From positions 1 to 35,786 of the forward strand of contig DLGW01000025.1 of NCBI GenBank assembly GCA_002482885.1: a DNA stretch of 35,786 bases. Reading direction: 5' to 3'. The DNA is from Flavobacteriaceae bacterium UBA7684 (GTDB lineage: Bacteria; Bacteroidota; Bacteroidia; Flavobacteriales; Flavobacteriaceae). The translations under genes and the position numbers were made by a program. Positions 15,508-23,893 of this stretch are shown here, one piece after another. The notes under the pieces were generated by a model. It did not search any database and was not told where the DNA came from. It saw only the letters and a list, made by a program, of their open reading frames with translations. Numbering within the stretch: position 1 is the stretch's first letter; each line of letters starts with the position of its first letter.

Positions 15508-15520
15508 TGCCATTTTGTCA
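15508..15520. promoter_or_regulatory. Imperfect dyad upstream of htpG
   Basis: TGCCATTTTGTCA consists of TGCCA and TGTCA around TTT, an imperfect inverted repeat 75 bases upstream of the htpG start and on the far side of the lipocalin promoter. Placement between two divergent genes and before a heat-shock gene suggests a regulator site. No regulator is known to me for this exact motif. Confidence 0.3.
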
Positions 15521-15594
15521 GTAATTGAATTTTTGGTACTCTATTTGAAAAATATGGCAATGAATTATTGTATAACTCATTAAAAATCAAAAAT

Positions 15595-17481
15595 ATGTCA
15601 ACTGGAAAAATTAATGTATCTGTAGAGAACATTTTCCCGCTTATTAAAAAATTCTTGTATAGCGACCACGAAATCTTTTTGAGAGAATTGGTTTCCAACG
15701 CCACCGATGCCACTTTAAAATTAAAACATTTAACTAGTATAGGCGAAGCCAAAGTAGAATATGGCAATCCAATAGTTGAAGTTAAAATTGATAAAGAAGG
15801 TAAAAAACTACACATTATTGATCAAGGTTTGGGAATGACTGCCGAAGAGGTAGAAAAATACATCAACCAAGTCGCTTTTTCTGGTGCCGAAGAATTTTTA
15901 GACAAATACAAGGATTCTGCTAAAGATTCAGGAATTATTGGTCATTTTGGTTTAGGATTTTATTCAGCCTTTATGGTGGCCGAAAAAGTAGAAATCATTA
16001 CTAAATCTTATAAAGACGAACCAGCCGCTCATTGGACTTGCGATGGAAGTCCTGAATTTACTTTAGAGGCTCATGACAAAACCACCAGAGGAACTGAAAT
16101 CATTTTGCACATTGCCCAAGATTCATTAGAATTTTTAGAAGAATTTAAAATCCGTGAATTATTGACTAAGTACAATAAATTCATGCCTATTCCTATCAAA
16201 TTTGGTACGCGTAAAGAAACTCTTCCTAAACCAGAAGACGCTCCTGAAGATTATAAAGTAGAAGAAGTTGAAGTAGATAATATCATCAACAACCCTGCTC
16301 CTGCTTGGACTAAACAACCTGTAGATTTATCGGATGAAGATTACAAATCTTTTTACCGTGAATTGTATCCAATGCAATTTGAAGAGCCTTTGTTCAATAT
16401 TCACTTAAATGTGGATTATCCATTCAACTTAACGGGTATTTTGTACTTCCCTAAATTGAGTAACAATCTTCAAATTCAAAAAGATAAAATTCAACTGTAT
16501 CAAAACCAAGTATATGTAACCGATAATGTAGATGGAATTGTACCTGAATTTTTAACCATGTTAAAAGGGGTAATTGATTCTCCGGACATTCCTTTAAATG
16601 TTTCTCGTTCTTACTTACAGGCCGATGGAAACGTTAAAAAGATTGCCAACTACATTACTCGTAAAGTAGCTGATAAATTAAAATCATTATTTACTGACAG
16701 CCGTGAAGATTTTGAATCTAAATGGAATGACATCAAAGTTGTAATTGAATATGGAATGCTTTCAGAACCTAAATTTTTTGAAAAAGCAGGTGCTTTTGCT
16801 TTATATCCTACCATTGATGGACAATTCTATACTTTAGAAGAGTTAAAAGATAAAATCAAAGAGAACCAAACTGACAAAGATGGTAAACTAGTGGTTTTAT
16901 ATGCGTCAGACAAAGATGCACAACACAGTTATGTAGAAACTGCTAAAGCAAAAGGATACGAGGTGTTGTTATTAGATTCCCCAATCGTTTCGCATTTAAT
17001 ACAAAAATTAGAAACCGAAAACGAGAATCTTACGTTCACACGTGTAGATAGCGACCATGTAGATAATTTGATTAAAAAAGACGACAATCAAATTTCTAAA
17101 TTATCAGACGAAGAAAAAGAAAAGTTAAAAACAGTTTTAGAGCAATTGGTTCCTAAAACTACTTATACTGTACAATTAGAAGCTTTAGAAAGTAACGTAG
17201 CGCCGTTCATTATTACACAACCAGAATTCATGCGAAGAATGAAAGAAATGAGTGCTAGCGGCGGCGGCGGAATGTTCGGCATGGGTAATTTTCCAGAGAT
17301 GTATAACTTAGTAGTAAACACCAATCATGAATTAGCTACTAATATTTTAAATTCTACCGATTCAGTTGTTCAAGAAAAATTAGTTAAACAAGCTTTAGAT
17401 TTAGCCAAACTTTCTCAGAATTTATTAAAAGGTGAAGAATTAACAGCCTTTGTAAAACGAAGTTTTGAAATGATAAAATAA
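15595..17481 (+). CDS. htpG: Molecular chaperone HtpG (Hsp90)
   Basis: The 628-residue protein has the GHKL ATPase N-domain: E31, N35 and D38 in FLRELVSNATDA, D76 in IIDQGLGMT, and the lid glycine motif GHFGLGFYSA (116-125). The middle domain has the catalytic-loop segment NVSRSYLQ. The C-terminal dimerisation domain ends in LLKGEELTAFVKRS. I chose the ATG at 15595 (MSTGKINVSVENIFP), where family similarity begins; an upstream in-frame ATG at 15568 would add nine residues unlike the family. It acts as a cytosolic dimeric ATP-dependent chaperone. A terminator follows at 17487-17518. Confidence 0.97.
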   Translation: MSTGKINVSVENIFPLIKKFLYSDHEIFLRELVSNATDATLKLKHLTSIGEAKVEYGNPIVEVKIDKEGKKLHIIDQGLGMTAEEVEKYINQVAFSGAEEFLDKYKDSAKDSGIIGHFGLGFYSAFMVAEKVEIITKSYKDEPAAHWTCDGSPEFTLEAHDKTTRGTEIILHIAQDSLEFLEEFKIRELLTKYNKFMPIPIKFGTRKETLPKPEDAPEDYKVEEVEVDNIINNPAPAWTKQPVDLSDEDYKSFYRELYPMQFEEPLFNIHLNVDYPFNLTGILYFPKLSNNLQIQKDKIQLYQNQVYVTDNVDGIVPEFLTMLKGVIDSPDIPLNVSRSYLQADGNVKKIANYITRKVADKLKSLFTDSREDFESKWNDIKVVIEYGMLSEPKFFEKAGAFALYPTIDGQFYTLEELKDKIKENQTDKDGKLVVLYASDKDAQHSYVETAKAKGYEVLLLDSPIVSHLIQKLETENENLTFTRVDSDHVDNLIKKDDNQISKLSDEEKEKLKTVLEQLVPKTTYTVQLEALESNVAPFIITQPEFMRRMKEMSASGGGGMFGMGNFPEMYNLVVNTNHELATNILNSTDSVVQEKLVKQALDLAKLSQNLLKGEELTAFVKRSFEMIK

Positions 17482-17486
17482 TTAAG

Positions 17487-17518
17487 ATTCCCCTTAAAAA
17501 TTTAACTTTAAGGGGAAT
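17487..17518 (+). terminator. Rho-independent terminator of htpG
   Basis: ATTCCCCTTAAA (17487-17498) and TTTAAGGGGAAT (17507-17518) form a perfect 12-bp stem with an 8-base loop, followed by a TCTTTTTT run, beginning 5 bases after the htpG stop. Confidence 0.93.
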
Positions 17519-17538
17519 ATCTTTTTTAAACAAGACCT

Positions 17539-17567
17539 TTGGAATTTCATATTTTTATTTATTTTTG
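17539..17567 (+). promoter_or_regulatory. Promoter of the DUF2805 gene
   Basis: TTG at 17539-17541 and TATTTTTG at 17560-17567 are 18 bases apart and match the Bacteroidetes -33/-7 consensus. They lie 40 bases before the ATG at 17608 and directly after the htpG terminator. Confidence 0.65.
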
Positions 17568-17607
17568 ATATATCTAACCATTATTGATTAAATAGATTTC
17601 ATTTGTA

Positions 17608-17880
17608 ATGAAAAAAAGCAAAAGATTAGAGCTAGATAAAGAGCAATTAGACAGAGTTGTCAGTTTAGCCTTGGAAGAAAAAAAACCATTTGGTATTATT
17701 CAAACTGAATTTGGTTTAGTGGAAAAAGAAGTTGTTGAAATCATGAAAAAAAGATTACAACCACAAGAGTTCGAAGCTTGGAAAAAGAAATTGGCTCCTA
17801 AAAAAGCCATTGTTCCTAAAATCGACGACTTTGAAGAAGATTTAGATGGTAAATACTATATCAAAAATAAGTTTGACTAG
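17608..17880 (+). CDS. DUF2805 / TIGR03643 family protein
   Basis: The 90-residue cytoplasmic protein has the family core LDKEQLDRVVSLALEEKKPF, FGIIQTEFGLVEKEVVEIMKKRL, then QEFEAWKKK (residues 8-65). The central region looks like a helix-turn-helix, which hints at nucleic-acid binding, but no function is known to me. The C-terminus is acidic then basic (DDFEEDLDGKYYIKNKFD). It stands alone, flanked by its own promoter and a terminator at 17902-17932. Confidence 0.82.
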   Translation: MKKSKRLELDKEQLDRVVSLALEEKKPFGIIQTEFGLVEKEVVEIMKKRLQPQEFEAWKKKLAPKKAIVPKIDDFEEDLDGKYYIKNKFD

Positions 17881-17901
17881 ATTAACAATCAATCAACAAT
17901 A

Positions 17902-17932
17902 AAAAATCACTACTCTACGGGTAGTGATTTTT
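17902..17932 (+). terminator. Rho-independent terminator of the DUF2805 gene
   Basis: AAAAATCACTAC (17902-17913) and GTAGTGATTTTT (17921-17932) form a perfect 12-bp stem with a 7-base loop, followed by ATTTTATA. It ends 23 bases before the M61 gene start. Confidence 0.9.
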
Positions 17933-17955
17933 ATTTTATAATTCAATCAACCCTT

Positions 17956-19791
17956 ATGAAAAAACAAGTCTATTATTTAATATTTGCTTTTTGTTTTTTA
18001 ACCAGTGTTTACGCACAAAAAAACACCTCGAATACTTTTAATGTTTCTTTAGATTTAAAAAATATTAAAGACGACCAAGTAGAAGTTGTTATGCAAACAC
18101 CCGCTTTTACGGAAGAAAACATTCATTTTTACATTCCTAAAATTATTCCTGGAACCTATTCGGAAGACAATTATGGTAAATATGTAGAAAGTTTAAAAGC
18201 TTTTGATAAAAATGGCAAAAGTTTATCGGTGGTTAAAATCGATGAAAACACCTGGAATATTAAAAATGCTAAATCCATTAGAAAAATATCTTATCGTGTA
18301 AATGATACTTTTGATATTGAAGATGTACACGATATTTTTTCGCCTGCAGGAACCAACATCGAAGCCAATCAAAACTTTTTAATTAATCCACATGGATTTT
18401 TTGGCTATTTTGAAGGAAAAGCGAATATTCCATATAACCTTACGATTTCACATCCTAAAGAATTGTATGCCTCTACTTCGTTATTTGATTTAGACCCCAA
18501 CGAAGAAATTGCTACCTACAAAGTAGACCGATATGCTCAGTTGGTAGATAACCCGATTATGTTTTCTAAACCAGACTACACCAGTTTTGTGGTAGATGGA
18601 ATGGAAATTTTAATCAGTGTGTATTCGCCTAATGGAACTTACACCGCAGAAAGCATTACTCCAGAAATGAAAAAAATGATGACTGCACAAAAAAAGTTTT
18701 TAGGCAGTTTTAACAACACTAAAAAATACAGCATCATTTTATACTTATCTGATTTACAAAAATCAGATGCTCAAGGATTTGGCGCTTTAGAACACAATAC
18801 TTCTACCGTAGTTATTTTACCAGAAATGATGCCTAAAGAAGAACTGTTACAAGCCATGATTGATGTAGTTTCTCATGAATTTTTTCATATTGTAACTCCG
18901 TTAAATATTCATTCCGAAGAAATTCAAAACTTCAATTTTAACAAACCTAAAATGTCAGAGCATTTATGGATGTATGAAGGAGTTACCGAATATTTTGCCA
19001 ACTTGTTTCAAGTGAATCAAGGGTTAATTACCGAAGAGGATTTTTACAAACGCATGAGTGAAAAAATCAAATCATCAACCAAGTTTGATGACACCATGAA
19101 TTTCACCAACATGAGTAAAAACATCTTAAACAAACCTTATAAAGATGCTTATTATAATGTGTATTTAAAAGGTGCTTTAATAGCCATGTGTTTGGATATT
19201 CAAATTCGAGAATCTAGTCAAGGAGAACGAGGAATTTTAGATTTAATGCAAAAATTATCTACTGAATATGGTAACGAAAAACCATTCAAAGACAGCGAGT
19301 TATTTGCTAAAATAGAAGCTTTAACTTATCCCGCAGTTGGTGAATTTTTAAAAACGTATGTATCGGGAACCACTCCTATTCCTTACGATGCATTTTTTGC
19401 TAAAATGGGAGTCTCTACAAGTAAATCTACAGAAAATGGCAACCCATTTTTCAATGGTAATACTCCATACATAACTGCTGATCAAGAAACTAAAGAAATC
19501 ATTATTTTAACCAACATAGAATTGCCTGAATTTATGACTTCGTTAGGCATAGAAGGTGGAGACGTATTGTTAGAAATTAATCAAGTGGCTTATTCAATTG
19601 ATAATGCTTACGATTTATTAGAACTCAGTACCAAGTGGAAACAAGAGGAAAACATTACCATAAAAATTAGACGCGGCAATGAAGTAAAATTTTTAAAGGG
19701 AAAGGTTAAACTTCCAGTTGAAGAAATTACAAAATTAACTGCAACTGATGATTCTAAAAAACCTTTAAAAGAAAGCTGGTTATGGCATTAA
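17956..19791 (+). CDS. M61 family metallopeptidase with PDZ domain
   Basis: The 611-residue exported protein starts with a Sec signal peptide (1-20, FCFLTSVYA). An N-terminal beta domain of peptidase M61 type (about 25-220) precedes the zinc site HEFFH (307-311) with the downstream glutamate in WMYEGVTEYF (338-347). A C-terminal PDZ-like segment covers about 505-590 (LGIEGGDVLLEINQVAY). M61 enzymes are glycyl aminopeptidases or related exopeptidases; the exact specificity is unknown. The stop codon region overlaps the convergent menC gene by 12 bases, so no separate terminator fits between them. Confidence 0.91.
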   Translation: MKKQVYYLIFAFCFLTSVYAQKNTSNTFNVSLDLKNIKDDQVEVVMQTPAFTEENIHFYIPKIIPGTYSEDNYGKYVESLKAFDKNGKSLSVVKIDENTWNIKNAKSIRKISYRVNDTFDIEDVHDIFSPAGTNIEANQNFLINPHGFFGYFEGKANIPYNLTISHPKELYASTSLFDLDPNEEIATYKVDRYAQLVDNPIMFSKPDYTSFVVDGMEILISVYSPNGTYTAESITPEMKKMMTAQKKFLGSFNNTKKYSIILYLSDLQKSDAQGFGALEHNTSTVVILPEMMPKEELLQAMIDVVSHEFFHIVTPLNIHSEEIQNFNFNKPKMSEHLWMYEGVTEYFANLFQVNQGLITEEDFYKRMSEKIKSSTKFDDTMNFTNMSKNILNKPYKDAYYNVYLKGALIAMCLDIQIRESSQGERGILDLMQKLSTEYGNEKPFKDSELFAKIEALTYPAVGEFLKTYVSGTTPIPYDAFFAKMGVSTSKSTENGNPFFNGNTPYITADQETKEIIILTNIELPEFMTSLGIEGGDVLLEINQVAYSIDNAYDLLELSTKWKQEENITIKIRRGNEVKFLKGKVKLPVEEITKLTATDDSKKPLKESWLWH

Positions 19792-20826
19792 AAAATCAGC
19801 TTGCCAAGATTGTGCTTTAACATATTGAATCATTCCTTTTTCAACCTTTAACGGAGATTCAATATTATTAGTATATAAACTTCCGGTGCCTAAGCCTTGA
19901 GGCATCGGATTTTTTAATAGATAAGTCCATTGTGTAATGGCGTTTAAGCCCACATTGCTTTCTAAAGCCGAAGTAATCCACCAACCAATGTTCAGTTGAT
20001 TGGCTATTTCAATCCACTGTTGAGTACCTTTAAAACCACCGATTAAACTCGGTTTTAAAATAATGTATTGTGGTTGAATCTGTTCTAGTAAACGTAATTT
20101 GTCCTTCTCATCAAACACACCAATCAACTCTTCGTCTAACGCAATGGGAATGGGTGTGTTTTTACACAAATTAGCCATTTCAGCATACTGACGAACCGCA
20201 ATAGGTTGTTCTATGCTGTGAATTTGCAACTCCGCTAGTTGATTCAGTTTATCCATCACATCTGTTAAAGCAAAAGCCCCATTGGCATCTACCCTAAGTT
20301 CAATTTCTTTAGATGAAAATTGTTTGCGAATAGTTTGTAATAAAGCAAATTCTTCCTGAAAATAAATGGCACCAATTTTCATTTTTACACAAGTAAATCC
20401 TTGATTGATTTTATCTTGAATTTGTTCTTGCATAAATTCAGGGCTTCCCATCCAAACCAAACCATTAATGAAAATTCCTTTTTGATGTTGGGTAAACTCC
20501 GAAGGAAATAATTCAAAAGGCGTTTGGCTTTCTAAAGATAAAAAAGCCATTTCTACACCAAATTGAATAGAAGGAAATGCCATTAATTGATTCCAAAGTT
20601 CTTCTTTACCTAAATAAATATGATGACAAACCCACTGTAATTTGGATTCATAATCGGGCACATCATCAATACTTAAACCTTTTAATAAACTACACTCTCC
20701 TATTCCGACTTGATTGTTTTTTTTAAGAATTAAAAACCAAGTTTCTTTTTGGGTTAATACTCCACGCGAAGTTCCAGAAGGATTCTTAAAATCTAAAATG
20801 TATTTTTTAAAATGGGCTTGAATCAA
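19780..20826 (-). CDS. menC: o-Succinylbenzoate synthase (MenC)
   Basis: The 348-residue protein is an enolase-superfamily enzyme that dehydrates SHCHC to o-succinylbenzoate in menaquinone synthesis. The catalytic lysines are in VKMKIG (K148, K150), metal ligands are D180 in RVDANGAF, E206 in IEQP and D231 in ALDEEL, and the second base is K258 in ILKPSLIGG. It lies 9 bases after menA, which supports the menaquinone assignment over another enolase-family dehydratase. It overlaps the M61 gene by 12 bases at the 3' end. Confidence 0.92.
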   Translation of the reverse strand: MIQAHFKKYILDFKNPSGTSRGVLTQKETWFLILKKNNQVGIGECSLLKGLSIDDVPDYESKLQWVCHHIYLGKEELWNQLMAFPSIQFGVEMAFLSLESQTPFELFPSEFTQHQKGIFINGLVWMGSPEFMQEQIQDKINQGFTCVKMKIGAIYFQEEFALLQTIRKQFSSKEIELRVDANGAFALTDVMDKLNQLAELQIHSIEQPIAVRQYAEMANLCKNTPIPIALDEELIGVFDEKDKLRLLEQIQPQYIILKPSLIGGFKGTQQWIEIANQLNIGWWITSALESNVGLNAITQWTYLLKNPMPQGLGTGSLYTNNIESPLKVEKGMIQYVKAQSWQADFLMP

Positions 20827-20835
20827 AATCTAAAT

Positions 20836-21741
20836 TTAAAAAATAAGACACATAGACAATAAAATAGCCAATACAAAAGTACTTAAGGCTAATTTTTTTA
20901 ATTCTGAATCTAGCAAACGAGCTTCTTGATTTTTATAAACGGTAATTCCGTGTTTAACTAAAGGGATAAACACCAACACAAATAAATATTGATCAATTCT
21001 AAATCCATACAAAATGGCAAACAATAGCGTTAATAAGATGGAAACCCCTAATAAACTATAATGGTAGATTTTAGCGTTGGCTAACCCCATTTTTACTACT
21101 AAGGTGTTCTTTTGTGATTCCGCGTCAGAAATCACATCGCGCATATTGTTCAAATTTAATACGCCTGCACTTAGAAATCCTAAGGCAGAAGCAGGTAAAA
21201 CCAACAAATAATCCATTTGTTTGGTGTATAAAAAGTAAGTTCCTAATACGCTTACCCAGCCAAAAAAGAAAAACACAAACAAATCACCCAATCCAAAATA
21301 ACCATAGGCTTTTTTACCCACCGTATATTTTACTGCCGATAAAATGGCTAGAATCCCCAAGGCTAAAAAGAATAAAGAATACATTAAATATTCATCGGAA
21401 AAAGCCACAAAAATCAAACAAATAGCAAAAAAGAGCGTCAATAAAGCCGTAATCACAATTCCTTTTTTCATGGCTTCTGGAGTAATAGCTCCAGACTGAA
21501 TGGCGCGTTTGGGCCCTACTCTGTTATCATTATCGGTTCCCTTAATTCCGTCTCCATAATCATTTGCATAATTAGATAATACTTGTAATCCTATGGTAGT
21601 TAAAATTCCAAACCCAAGTATTTTCCAATTAAAATACGATTGGGACAAGGCGTAAAAACTACCTAAAATGATTCCCGAAACGGAAAGTGGTAAAGTTCTG
21701 ATTCGGGCAGCTTGTACCCAAGGATTGTTTTTTAAAGACAT
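20836..21741 (-). CDS. menA: 1,4-Dihydroxy-2-naphthoate polyprenyltransferase (MenA)
   Basis: The 301-residue membrane protein is of the UbiA type, with about nine helices. The first Asp-rich motif is seen in NYANDYGDGIKGTDND (residues about 62-77), and the second in LNNMRDVISDAESQKNTL (about 195-213). The start LKNNPWVQAARIRTLPLSVSGIILG is typical of MenA. It attaches the polyprenyl chain to DHNA, giving demethylmenaquinone. It is 1 base from the small acidic protein gene and 9 bases from menC, so they form one operon. Confidence 0.93.
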   Translation of the reverse strand: MSLKNNPWVQAARIRTLPLSVSGIILGSFYALSQSYFNWKILGFGILTTIGLQVLSNYANDYGDGIKGTDNDNRVGPKRAIQSGAITPEAMKKGIVITALLTLFFAICLIFVAFSDEYLMYSLFFLALGILAILSAVKYTVGKKAYGYFGLGDLFVFFFFGWVSVLGTYFLYTKQMDYLLVLPASALGFLSAGVLNLNNMRDVISDAESQKNTLVVKMGLANAKIYHYSLLGVSILLTLLFAILYGFRIDQYLFVLVFIPLVKHGITVYKNQEARLLDSELKKLALSTFVLAILLSMCLIF

Positions 21742-21742
21742 C

Positions 21743-21970
21743 TTATTCCTCGTAACGTTTCATTTCACGGTCATAGAATTCAGTAGCTTCTACCACTAAG
21801 GCTTCCATTTCTTCGGCTAATTCATTTTCGTCAATATCTTCAACATCTTCTAAGATTTCCACTTCATCATTCGCCAAATTAATCACGAATCTTGGGTAAT
21901 CCATATGTACAACAAAAATATCCTCTGGAAAATCAGTGTTATCGCCAAGTAAAAATTTAGGGTATTCCAT
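21743..21970 (-). CDS. Small acidic conserved protein, function unknown
   Basis: The 75-residue protein is strongly acidic (EILEDVEDIDENELAEEMEALV, residues about 36-57) and has an N-terminal part with MEYPKFLLGDNTDFPEDIFVVHMDYPRFVINL. No signal peptide or membrane segment is seen. I recognise it only as a conserved small protein of Flavobacteria. Its stop lies 1 base before the menA start, so it may be translated with menA, and 78 bases separate it from hisH. No function can be given. Confidence 0.75.
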   Translation of the reverse strand: MEYPKFLLGDNTDFPEDIFVVHMDYPRFVINLANDEVEILEDVEDIDENELAEEMEALVVEATEFYDREMKRYEE

Positions 21971-22023
21971 GTTTTTTTTAGTTTACAGTATTAAGTTTAT
22001 AGATTTTTTAATCACGCTAAATC

Positions 22024-22054
22024 GATTAAACAATCAACGATTTAACGATTAAAC
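22024..22054. repeat. Short tandem repeat at the hisH stop codon
   Basis: GATTAAAC at 22024-22031, a 7-base variant, GATTTAAC at 22039-22046, and GATTAAAC at 22047-22054 form four degenerate units of 7-8 bases. The array overlaps the hisH stop codon (22049-22051). The same octamer recurs after hisG. Confidence 0.8.
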
Positions 22055-22633
22055 CAATTTTAAAAAATTATCCAATATTTGTTCTCCTGCGGTGCTACTT
22101 TTTTCGGGGTGAAATTGTACGCCGTAAAAATTATCTTTTCGTAAAGCGGTGGAATATAAAATGCCGTATTCGGTTTCAGCAATGGTTTCTTCACAAATAG
22201 TGGCATAAAAACTGTGCACCAAATACATATATTCTTTTTCGCGAATGCCTTTAAATAAATTGGTTTTTAGATTTGAAATTTGGTTCCAACCGATTTGCGG
22301 AACCTTTACCTCATTGGAAAAACGTTTCACTTCTACATCAAAAATCCCTAGGCCTTGTGTATCACCTTCTTCGGAATGATTACACATCAATTGCATGCCT
22401 AAACAAATGCCTAAAACCGGTTGTTTTAATTGAGGTATCAAAGCATCTAACCCTGTTTCTTTAAGCATTTTCATGGCACTACTCGCCTCTCCAACCCCTG
22501 GAAAAATAACTTTATCAGCCTTTTTTATTTCTTCTGCGTCATGAGAAAGTACCGCTTCGTAACCCAATCGACTAATCGCAAATTGAATACTCTTGATGTT
22601 TCCCGCTCCGTAGTTTATAATTACTATTTTCAT
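22049..22633 (-). CDS. hisH: Imidazole glycerol phosphate synthase subunit HisH
   Basis: The 194-residue glutamine amidotransferase supplies ammonia to HisF. It has the class I triad: C77 in LGICLGMQLM, and H and E in VQFHPEKSST. I chose the ATG at 22633 (MKIVIINYGAGN), where family similarity starts; a longer frame from 22657 adds eight residues not found in the family. It follows hisB by 122 bases containing two tandem repeats, unusually wide for this operon. hisF, its obligatory partner, and hisA are not in the window. Confidence 0.95.
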   Translation of the reverse strand: MKIVIINYGAGNIKSIQFAISRLGYEAVLSHDAEEIKKADKVIFPGVGEASSAMKMLKETGLDALIPQLKQPVLGICLGMQLMCNHSEEGDTQGLGIFDVEVKRFSNEVKVPQIGWNQISNLKTNLFKGIREKEYMYLVHSFYATICEETIAETEYGILYSTALRKDNFYGVQFHPEKSSTAGEQILDNFLKLV

Positions 22634-22645
22634 TTTGTTTCTTAA

Positions 22646-22673
22646 GGCAATAGCCACTAGGCATTAGCCATTA
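22646..22673. repeat. Heptanucleotide tandem repeat, hisB-hisH spacer (first array)
   Basis: Four consecutive 7-base units begin GGCAATA and GCCACTA, alternating GGC and GCC with two units differing by one or two bases. The array starts 13 bases upstream of the hisH ATG. Confidence 0.8.
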
Positions 22674-22721
22674 GTTTTATTTTTTGTTCTCTATATTATT
22701 ATTAAATTGAACTCTCTAAAA

Positions 22722-22756
22722 AATTCACAATTCACAATTCATCATTTACAATTCAC
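22722..22756. repeat. Heptanucleotide tandem repeat, hisB-hisH spacer (second array)
   Basis: Five 7-base units: two exact AATTCAC, one AATTCAT, one CATTTAC and a final AATTCAC that ends on the first base of the hisB stop codon (22756-22758 on the plus strand). The 48 bases between the two arrays (22674-22721) are AT-rich with no gene. Confidence 0.85.
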
Positions 22757-23892
22757 TAAAGCATCCCCTTCGTACTCGGCAATATCATTTTTTCTGGATC
22801 GCGTTTTACCGCTACTTTAATGGCTTTGGCAAAGGCTTTAAAAATAGCTTCTATTTTATGATGCTCGTTTTCGCCTTCGGCTTTGATATTTAAATTGGCT
22901 TTAGCACCGTCGGTAAACGATTTAAAAAAGTGATAGAACATTTCCGTTGGCATTTTACCTACCATTTCGCGTTTAAATTCGGTTTCCCAAACCAACCAAT
23001 TGCGTCCGCCAAAATCTATGGCTACTTGTGCTAAACAATCGTCCATAGGCAAACAAAATCCGTAACGTTCAATGCCTAATTTATTGCCTAACGCTTTACT
23101 GAATACTTCACCCAAAGCAATCGCAGTATCTTCGATGGTGTGATGCTCATCTACTTCTAAATCGCCTTTAACGGTAATGTTTAAATCCATTTGACCATGA
23201 CGGGCAATTTGATCTAACATGTGGTCAAAAAAAGCAATGCCTGTATCAATTTTAGCTTTACCTGTTCCGTCTAAATTCAATTCTATTTGAATGTCGGTTT
23301 CATTGGTTTTTCTAACAATTGATGCGGTACGGTCTTGTAATTTTAAAAATTCATAAATCTTGCGCCAATCATTGGTTTCTAAAGCGATGTATGGATTTAA
23401 TTCTTCGTGTTTAACCGTAATTTCGTCACTACCTAAAGTTACATTGTCATTGATAAAAATAGCTTTAGCACCTAAGTTTTTGGCTAATTCTACATCGGTT
23501 AAACGGTCACCTATGACAAACGAATTGGCTAAATCGTAATTCGGGTTATTGATGTATTTGGTCAACATTCCAATGCCTGGTTTGCGTGTGGGAGCATTTT
23601 CGTGCGGAAAAGTTTTATCTACAAAAATGTCATCAAACAAAATTCCTTCGTTTTGGAAAGCTGTTAAAATTTTATTTTGTGTAGGCCAAAAGGTATCTTC
23701 TGGAAAAGCGTCTGTTCCTAACCCATCTTGATTGGTTACCATCGCGATTTCAAAATCCAATTCATTAACGATTTTGGCTAAATTTTGAAATACTTTCGGA
23801 TAAAATTCTAGTTTTTCTAAACTGTCTAATTGATAACCGTTTGGTTCTATTACAATGGTTCCGTCACGGTCTATAAATAATACTTTTCTCAT
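22756..23892 (-). CDS. hisB: Bifunctional histidinol-phosphatase / IGP dehydratase (HisB)
   Basis: The 378-residue fusion has an N-terminal HAD phosphatase (residues about 1-170) with nucleophile D8 and D10 in FIDRDGTI, and the GIGMLTKYINNP and VIGDRLTDVELA motifs. The C-terminal imidazoleglycerol-phosphate dehydratase (about 188-378) has FFDHML, EVDEHHTIEDTAIALG and ENEHHKIEAIFKAFA, the manganese-binding histidine pairs. It catalyses steps 6 and 8 of histidine synthesis. The gene starts 1 base after hisC. The bifunctional form is usual in Bacteroidetes and enterobacteria. Confidence 0.96.
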   Translation of the reverse strand: MRKVLFIDRDGTIVIEPNGYQLDSLEKLEFYPKVFQNLAKIVNELDFEIAMVTNQDGLGTDAFPEDTFWPTQNKILTAFQNEGILFDDIFVDKTFPHENAPTRKPGIGMLTKYINNPNYDLANSFVIGDRLTDVELAKNLGAKAIFINDNVTLGSDEITVKHEELNPYIALETNDWRKIYEFLKLQDRTASIVRKTNETDIQIELNLDGTGKAKIDTGIAFFDHMLDQIARHGQMDLNITVKGDLEVDEHHTIEDTAIALGEVFSKALGNKLGIERYGFCLPMDDCLAQVAIDFGGRNWLVWETEFKREMVGKMPTEMFYHFFKSFTDGAKANLNIKAEGENEHHKIEAIFKAFAKAIKVAVKRDPEKMILPSTKGML

Positions 23893-23893
23893 T

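Noticed and set aside
15568..15594. Longer htpG start nine codons upstream
   Set aside because: The added residues MYNSLKIKN have no counterpart in HtpG; family similarity begins with MSTGKINVSVENIFP.
22634..22657. Longer hisH start eight codons upstream
   Set aside because: HisH proteins begin at MKIVIINYGAGN; the extra codons run into the heptamer repeat.
22722..22756. CRISPR-like array
   Set aside because: Units are only 7 bases with no spacers and no cas genes in the window; it is a simple tandem repeat.
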